A stretch of 26,331 nucleotides of DNA from Moraxellaceae bacterium AER2_44_116 (lineage in GTDB: Bacteria; Pseudomonadota; Gammaproteobacteria; Pseudomonadales; Moraxellaceae): NCBI GenBank assembly GCA_006546595.1, contig VIAD01000022.1, forward strand, positions 1 to 26,331, written 5' to 3'. Both the position numbers and the translations under genes were made by a program. Below, in pieces: positions 22,512 to 26,331 of the stretch; position 1 is the first letter of the stretch, and each line of letters opens with the position of its first letter. The notes under the pieces were generated by a model. It searched no databases. It saw nothing but the letters and a program-made list of their open reading frames with translations, and was not told where the DNA came from.

Positions 22512-23218
22512 TTCGTCACCGCTTCCTTTTTCCGTGTTGATTTGAGCCCGCTTAATTCAAGAACCTCATCGACAAAAGCAGAAGCGTTAGCTTTGGTTTG
22601 ACTATCGCCAACGTGAAAAATACTGCTGCCATCAAATACACATTGACGATACGCTTGACGCAGTTGAAGCTTTGTATTCAACACAGGAAGTTGGTAAGTG
22701 TTGGCAACATATTCACTTACTTCTCGCCCCAACGTTGTTCCTGGTTGTATGCCATTAATCAAAAAATACACAGGAGGTTTCTGTTCGCCAAAGCGCGCCC
22801 AAATATCCCTCAATAGTCCAATGAAATCCTCACTGCCATCAACATCAAATGGTGAAGGCCCAACAGGAGTCAAAACAAAATCCGCAGACTTGATCGCGCC
22901 TAAGATTATTTTTTGCGTAGCATCGCCTTTTTGCCCAAGGTTACTCGCGCTGTCGATAATGATGAAGTCATAATGAGCTTGTTCTTTCTGAATTTTTTCG
23001 GCAATTAATGGCGAATCCCAACGCTCTACCCAAGGAATATCCGCCTCATGCGGCAGTCCTTCGGCACTGGCACGCCACTTAGATAATGATTGTTGAGTAT
23101 CAGCATCCAGCATCAAGACAGTATACCCTTGACGTTTGAGTCCTGTACCCAATGTTGTGGCTATCGTAGATTTACCAACGCCACCTTTTTGGTTGGCGAT
23201 CAGTATGACCTTTGCCAT
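22508..23218 (-). CDS. parA: ParA family partition ATPase (short type)
   Basis: A ParA of about 236 residues. The deviant Walker A is KGGVGKST at residues 11-18, with MLDADTQQSL at about 36-45 and FIIIDSASNLG later. There is no N-terminal DNA-binding domain, so it is the short type. The open frame reaches 23254, but I choose MAKVILIANQ at 23218: it fits the family start and has a strong ribosome binding site (AGGAG, 8 bp). Short ParA with a large HTH-bearing ParB is the IncC/KorB arrangement. It moves ParB-bound DNA over the nucleoid using ATP. It overlaps parB by 4 bp. Confidence 0.93.
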   Translation of the reverse strand: MAKVILIANQKGGVGKSTIATTLGTGLKRQGYTVLMLDADTQQSLSKWRASAEGLPHEADIPWVERWDSPLIAEKIQKEQAHYDFIIIDSASNLGQKGDATQKIILGAIKSADFVLTPVGPSPFDVDGSEDFIGLLRDIWARFGEQKPPVYFLINGIQPGTTLGREVSEYVANTYQLPVLNTKLQLRQAYRQCVFDGSSIFHVGDSQTKANASAFVDEVLELSGLKSTRKKEAVTK

Positions 23219-23241
23219 CAAATCTTCTCCTCTAATTTCAC

Positions 23242-23255
23242 TTGAGCATATCAAA
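23242..23255. promoter_or_regulatory. Half-site of the ParB-type palindrome in the parA leader
   Basis: TTGAGCAT followed by ATCAAA: one half matches the palindrome, the other does not. It lies 24-37 bp before the parA start codon. Confidence 0.3.
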
Positions 23256-23262
23256 TTTAGCC

Positions 23263-23292
23263 ACTATAAATCGCACAAAGTCTATCAGTAAA
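23263..23292 (-). promoter_or_regulatory. Candidate parA promoter
   Basis: On the minus strand, TTTACT (23287-23292) and TATAGT (23263-23268) are 18 bp apart, giving a leader of about 35-40 bp to the parA start at 23218. The perfect palindrome at 23300 lies just upstream of the -35 and a half-site lies downstream, an arrangement that suits autoregulation by ParB. Confidence 0.45.
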
Positions 23293-23296
23293 CACA

Positions 23297-23316
23297 AAAT
23301 TGAGCATGCTCAATTT
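23297..23316. promoter_or_regulatory. ParB-type palindrome upstream of parA
   Basis: A perfect 20-bp palindrome with the core TTGAGCATGCTCAA and AAA/TTT flanks, directly upstream of the candidate parA promoter. Confidence 0.75.
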
Positions 23317-23426
23317 ATTGCTCGATGAAAGCAGAAATATGAAATGCAATATCATGTATAGGAAAAATATAAACAATCATTAACGTGATATTTATATTCA
23401 AAATAACAACTTTCAAAGTTCTGAAC

Positions 23427-23440
23427 TTAGGCATGCTCAA
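23427..23440. promoter_or_regulatory. Degenerate ParB-type palindrome
   Basis: TTAGGCATGCTCAA has two mismatches to the 14-bp palindrome. It lies between two perfect copies in the parA-rep gap. Confidence 0.45.
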
Positions 23441-23460
23441 TTTCAGAATCTCACATTTAC

Positions 23461-23486
23461 TATAAATTGAGCATGCTCAATTTATA
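23461..23486. promoter_or_regulatory. Longest ParB-type palindrome (26 bp) downstream of rep
   Basis: A perfect 26-bp palindrome: the TTGAGCATGCTCAA core at 23467-23480, flanked by TATAAA on the left and TTTATA on the right. It lies 24 bp beyond the rep stop. Being the longest dyad, it is the best single candidate for the main centromere (parS). Confidence 0.75.
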
Positions 23487-23509
23487 TTCTCGAAGTTCAA
23501 TAAAGCTAC

Positions 23510-24778
23510 TTAAACCGTACCAAAAAGTTTTTCAATTTCAATACGAAGGAGGGGGCGATCCATTATATTAGCCAATGTAGCTTTGTTAACTTCAAGACTC
23601 TTTATCGCCTTAGGAAGATTATTAATGGCCCGTTTGAAATATTCACTTTTAAGATCATCAGAAAGTGCTTGCCATTGCTCAAGGATTTTCAGTTTTTTAT
23701 CTTGAGCAAGTTCAGAAGGTTTAGCTGATACTTTACGCTTAGTTGGCGTAGGCTCTTTCTGCTTTACTTGAGACTTAGTTTGAAGTTGTTTTTGCTCTAA
23801 ATATTGAACTCCCCATTTACCTGAAAATGCACTCTTGTAAATAGCCCCCAGATTAACGGACTCACTCTTAGCTAACTTGTCATCAGCAAATAAATTAGCA
23901 CGTTCAATAGTCGCTTGAATCAGATCAGCACTATAGTTTTCTAAATACGCATACTGCTCGGATAGCGGAATAGTAATACGTGCTTCTGCAAACGCTGGAT
24001 GTGGCATACCCGCCATATGGGTTAATGCTCCAACAGATATCGTTTGCTGCTTAGGCTCTATTTTGAAATACAACCCCTCAACTTTTCGCCCTTTACGTTG
24101 AAACTCAACTCTGACGCTAATATCGGAGATAATACTTTCATTGATTAATTTTACGGGCTTGGATATAGTCCAGCGATTCAGTTCGGCAAACTCAGTATAT
24201 TCAGTTTCTTGCAACCCTACATACTGACGAAAATCAGTAATTGTCATATAAGGCGTACGCTGAATACCAACATAATCTTTACATAGCTTGTAGATAATCG
24301 CCTCATATTTGCCATTAAAGCTACTAAAGATTTCCCAGTGCAGCAAATGAAAAATGGCTTTGGCGTCGTCGAGTCCCTTCATTACATCTTCAAGAAAAAT
24401 GGGCAGGCGAAAGCCAACCGTTTTACTGCTGACTTCCCACTCAGAGATAAATCCCATACCACGCTGAGCCTTGTGGCCATCCTTGGAGAGAATATTGATA
24501 ACGATGGGCTCTTTCCGCAAAACCTCGAAATCAGCCTTTAATTCTGACTTGACAGGTTCGTAACCGAGATATTCAGAGATTTTGGAAATTGAGACACGAT
24601 AAGTTCCATCGAAGTCGGAAGAGGGTACTTGTTTGTAGGCTTCCCGATAAAAATGTAAAAGCAGTATCCAATATTTGTACTGGCGCAAGGTAATACCATG
24701 ACTGATATGCACGACTGCCTGCGACGTCCTGAGGAGAGGCAGATTAGTGTTGTTTAACGCTTTATTATTGAGAGTCAT
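23510..24778 (-). CDS. Rep_3 family replication initiator
   Basis: A replication initiator of about 422 residues. The N-terminal part (from LRTSQAVVHISHGITLRQYK) and the next region (SISKISEYLGYEP, then LRKEPIVINILS) match winged-helix 1 of Rep_3/RepB proteins. Residues about 150-260 (IIYKLCKDYVGIQRTPYMTI, then WTISKPVKLINESIISDISV) match winged-helix 2, which reads iterons. The C-terminal 150 residues are a basic linker and helical tail with no family I recognise. The frame extends to an ATG at 24808. I prefer 24778 (MTLNNKALNN), preceded by GAGG, because the predicted -10 would leave almost no leader for the longer form. It should bind the iterons at 24.95-25.32 kb and open the origin. Confidence 0.9.
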   Translation of the reverse strand: MTLNNKALNNTNLPLLRTSQAVVHISHGITLRQYKYWILLLHFYREAYKQVPSSDFDGTYRVSISKISEYLGYEPVKSELKADFEVLRKEPIVINILSKDGHKAQRGMGFISEWEVSSKTVGFRLPIFLEDVMKGLDDAKAIFHLLHWEIFSSFNGKYEAIIYKLCKDYVGIQRTPYMTITDFRQYVGLQETEYTEFAELNRWTISKPVKLINESIISDISVRVEFQRKGRKVEGLYFKIEPKQQTISVGALTHMAGMPHPAFAEARITIPLSEQYAYLENYSADLIQATIERANLFADDKLAKSESVNLGAIYKSAFSGKWGVQYLEQKQLQTKSQVKQKEPTPTKRKVSAKPSELAQDKKLKILEQWQALSDDLKSEYFKRAINNLPKAIKSLEVNKATLANIMDRPLLRIEIEKLFGTV

Positions 24779-24821
24779 AGTCCTCACGCCAAGTTTCAAG
24801 CGACCCAAGGTCAGCGTCGAG

Positions 24822-24849
24822 ACTATACATTAATCATGTAGTTTGTTAA
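24822..24849 (-). promoter_or_regulatory. Predicted rep promoter
   Basis: On the minus strand, TTAACA (24844-24849, five of six) and TATAGT (24822-24827, five of six) are 16 bp apart, about 44 bp before the preferred rep start. A half-iteron lies inside the spacer and an inverted one just upstream, so Rep is likely to repress it. Confidence 0.55.
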
Positions 24850-24866
24850 AGCTCAAGTCCTACATG
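24835..24866. repeat. Inverted pair of half-iterons over the rep promoter
   Basis: CATGTAG at 24835-24841 and CTACATG at 24860-24866 are inverted copies of the iteron core CTACATG. With flanks, the left one reads CTACATGATT on the minus strand and the right one CCTACATGTTT on the plus strand. Confidence 0.6.
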
Positions 24867-24953
24867 TTTGCTTCAACAATTGACGTACTGTTACAAGAGG
24901 CTATTGATCTTTTGTGGCGATCTGATACCTCATCTGGTCTGAAAAAAAGTAGA

Positions 24954-24975
24954 GGGGGTGATTCTCTACATGATA
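24954..24975 (+). repeat. Outlying iteron 1
   Basis: A perfect iteron: five G, TGA, then TTCTCTACATGATA. It lies 91 bp left of the next copy, close to four 23-bp periods. Confidence 0.8.
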
Positions 24976-25044
24976 CGATCCAGACAAAAAAATGGGTTCC
25001 CTCCATCAGATACGAACATTAAGCTTTATGCTCACATCAATTCA

Positions 25045-25066
25045 GGAGGTGGATTTCTACAGCATA
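25045..25066 (+). repeat. Outlying iteron 2 (degenerate)
   Basis: GGAGGTGGATTTCTAC then AGCATA, several mismatches from the consensus. It is 92 bp left of the main array, again near four 23-bp periods. Confidence 0.6.
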
Positions 25067-25136
25067 ATCTATCTAAAAGCATAGAAAACTCCAGATCCAG
25101 AAACCGTCAATATTTTCAGGTATGCCTAAAAAGTGA

Positions 25137-25316
25137 GGGGGTGATTCTCTACATGATAGATACATGATAGAGAGGTGGTTCTCTACATGATAAGGGGGTG
25201 ATTCTCTACATGTTCTTTGATAGCAGGGGGTGGTTCTCTACATGATAAGGGGGTGGATTTCTACATGATAGGGAGGTGGTTCTCTACATGATAAGGGGGT
25301 GGATTTCTACATGATT
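25137..25316 (+). repeat. Main iteron array, seven copies
   Basis: Units start at 25137, 25171, 25194, 25226, 25249, 25272 and 25295. Each is about 22 bp: a G-rich head (GGGGG, AGAGG or GGAGG), TGA or TGG, then TTCTCTACATGATA or ATTTCTACATGATA. Pitch is 23 bp except for two steps of 34 and 32 bp, which add about one helical turn. The copy at 25194 ends in TTC rather than ATA. Confidence 0.92.
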
Positions 25317-25939
25317 ATTGGCTGCATCCCTTGTGCCGCAATCGTTTCGCTCTGTCTAAATATATTAAATAAGCTTAAATATATAAAATAAAAGCAGCAG
25401 CAGCTTTTTAATTTTTTTTATCAAAGACGCCTTATCGTTTGTTAGATATTGACTATTAGACTCGCATCACATACTAGAAAAACACACTAAAGCCGCTCAA
25501 GAACGCGCCTAAAGAGCACCCTGTCGTTTCATGTATTCAAAACACGACCAAATTTAAGCCAATACACTAATCGATTAAGCATCGAACATAAAGCGCAAAG
25601 CTTTAAAACGATAAATAAGCGAATAAAAGCGGTCTAAAAAATAAAACAACACAGAAGTAGGCGAAAGAGGGAAAGCGGCCTTAAATCAACTATTTGGAGC
25701 TGTCAGACACTAAAAAAACGAAAGAAACATCTAAAAATTGTAAAAACCATCTGAATTTTGAAAAACCAATGGATTTTATTCAACCGATTCAGGTTTCAAT
25801 TAAAGTTTTTAAGCGAGATAACTACTTAACATCATCAGTCCTCACCAAAAAGTATTTGATACGGATGAAATAATTGAAAACACTGGTGATTTTGGAAATA
25901 TTACCAACTTAACCCCCCCAGCTAAAGCAGAGTGGTTCT

Positions 25940-25961
25940 TACTGACGACTTAAAGTCAGTA
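25940..25961. repeat. Hairpin with 7-bp stem
   Basis: TACTGAC, eight-base loop, GTCAGTA. The loop overlaps a smaller dyad GACTTAAAGTC, so two alternative folds are possible. There is no T-run, so it is not a classic terminator. Confidence 0.4.
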
Positions 25962-26103
25962 TGATCCAAAGCCTGTTTAGGGTTCCGCTCTTAACGCCGT
26001 CAACATCTTGCCACCTTAACACAATCCTTTCGTTAGCTCGAAAAAATGGGGAAGAAATCGCTTTTTTAGCCAATTAGTAAGTAGTAAGAAGAAAAAATCA
26101 CCC

Positions 26104-26137
26104 GATAAAACTACCGCCTTTAGTCGGTAGTTTTATC
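26104..26137. terminator. Bidirectional terminator-like hairpin
   Basis: A perfect 13-bp inverted repeat, with CTACCG and CGGTAG at the core and AAAA/TTTT on each flank, and an eight-base loop (CCTTTAGT). The A/T flanks mean it could end transcripts from either side. No gene is seen beside it in the window, which is odd; it may serve a small RNA or a gene beyond the edge. Confidence 0.5.
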
Positions 26138-26331
26138 CTTGAATGATGGACTAAAAAACTCAGAAATTGACTTTTCTGACAAAAATATAAAAAGCCACTC
26201 CTTATTCTAAATTAGTAAAAATACAACCATTTAAACCTGCCAAATTATTTGCCATCGACACTCATTAATCGCCCAACGCCTTTGCTGTTGGGGTGCCGCA
26301 GAGCGGGGGCAAGGACTCGCGTCCGCAGCCA

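Larger units (their letters stand above)
24954..25440. other. Predicted iteron-type replication origin (oriV)
   Basis: This stretch has nine iterons followed by an AT-rich tract (about 25358-25430, with AATATATTAAATAAGC and TTTTTAATTTTTTTT) that could be the unwinding element. The adjacent Rep_3 gene and rep promoter complete the module. I did not find a perfect DnaA box here; the one perfect TTATCCACA match in the vicinity (20289-20297, minus) lies in jetA and is probably chance. An open frame on the plus strand (24958-25167) crosses the iterons and is not a gene. Hairpin AAAAGC/GCTTTT with a T-run near 25390-25420 could also act as a terminator. Confidence 0.75.
25441..26331. other. Gene-poor AT-rich region at the right edge
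   Basis: About 890 bp with no convincing gene on either strand. It contains two hairpins (25940-25961 and 26104-26137) and ends in a GC-rich patch from about 26270. An untranslated RNA is possible but I see no known family. Confidence 0.5.

Noticed and set aside
23701..23710. TTGAGCAAG inside rep as a ParB half-site
   Set aside because: Only half of the palindrome is present and it is in coding sequence; it is not distinguishable from chance.
24991..25012. Possible degenerate iteron (TGGGTTCCCTCCATCAGATA)
   Set aside because: It has too many mismatches and does not fit the 23-bp phase of the neighbouring copies.
24958..25167. Open frame across the iterons on the plus strand
   Set aside because: Its content is iteron sequence in translation (VILYMI repeats), with no ribosome binding site or family similarity.
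26280..26304. Possible integron attC-like pair GCCCAAC...GTTGGGG
   Set aside because: The arms are only nine bases apart, far too short for an attC site, and the second arm misses the consensus at its last base.
26300..26331. Possible tRNA 3' end (sequence ends in CCA at the window edge)
   Set aside because: The GGAC/GTCC stem has a four-base loop, not a T-arm, and no other tRNA arms can be drawn.

Overview
The window looks like part of a large plasmid, megaplasmid or chromid of a Gram-negative bacterium, most likely a gammaproteobacterium. The basis is an outer-membrane TolC-type channel, HlyD-type adaptors, a GlxA-type regulator, and an iteron/Rep_3 origin next to a KorB-like ParB. The species cannot be settled from sequence alone. 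Nearly all genes read on the minus strand.

Right end (about 21.5-26.3 kb): the replication and partition module. It holds an iteron origin (nine copies of a 22-bp unit, mostly at 23-bp pitch, with an AT-rich tract beside them), a Rep_3 initiator, a short ParA and a KorB-like ParB. Five perfect copies of the 14-bp palindrome TTGAGCATGCTCAA lie around and inside parAB, with two degenerate copies. They are the obvious candidates for parS/operator sites. An inverted pair of half-iterons overlaps the predicted rep promoter.

Middle (about 16.0-21.5 kb): 67 bp downstream of parB lies a complete, tightly overlapping four-gene SMC operon: kleisin, KITE subunit, SMC ATPase and Toprim nuclease. It is a Wadjet (JetABCD / MksBEFG) system. 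Wadjet is known for destroying small circular plasmids, so its position in line with a replicon's own parAB, with a ParB-type palindrome filling the gap before jetA and a one-mismatch copy spanning the jetA/jetB junction, is the most striking feature of the window. An AlbA_2 (Schlafen-like) / HATPase regulator follows downstream.

Left-centre (about 4.9-14.2 kb): an unusual export cluster. It comprises a TolC-like channel, a GAF-domain/HlyD fusion, a PqqD-like/M50 metalloprotease/HlyD fusion and a SecA-like ATPase lacking the C-terminal part of SecA. A hipBA toxin-antitoxin pair sits in the middle of it. No substrate is visible. The left edge cuts another adaptor-like gene with a signal peptide that may belong to the same system.

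Left (about 0.5-4.9 kb): a GST-like gene, and a five-gene minus-strand operon (cupin, small ABM-like protein, GNAT acetyltransferase, GFA-type zinc protein, dienelactone-hydrolase-like protein) divergent from a GlxA-family AraC regulator that probably controls it. The last 1 kb on the right has no convincing gene. It holds AT-rich DNA, two hairpins and a GC-rich patch at the very end.
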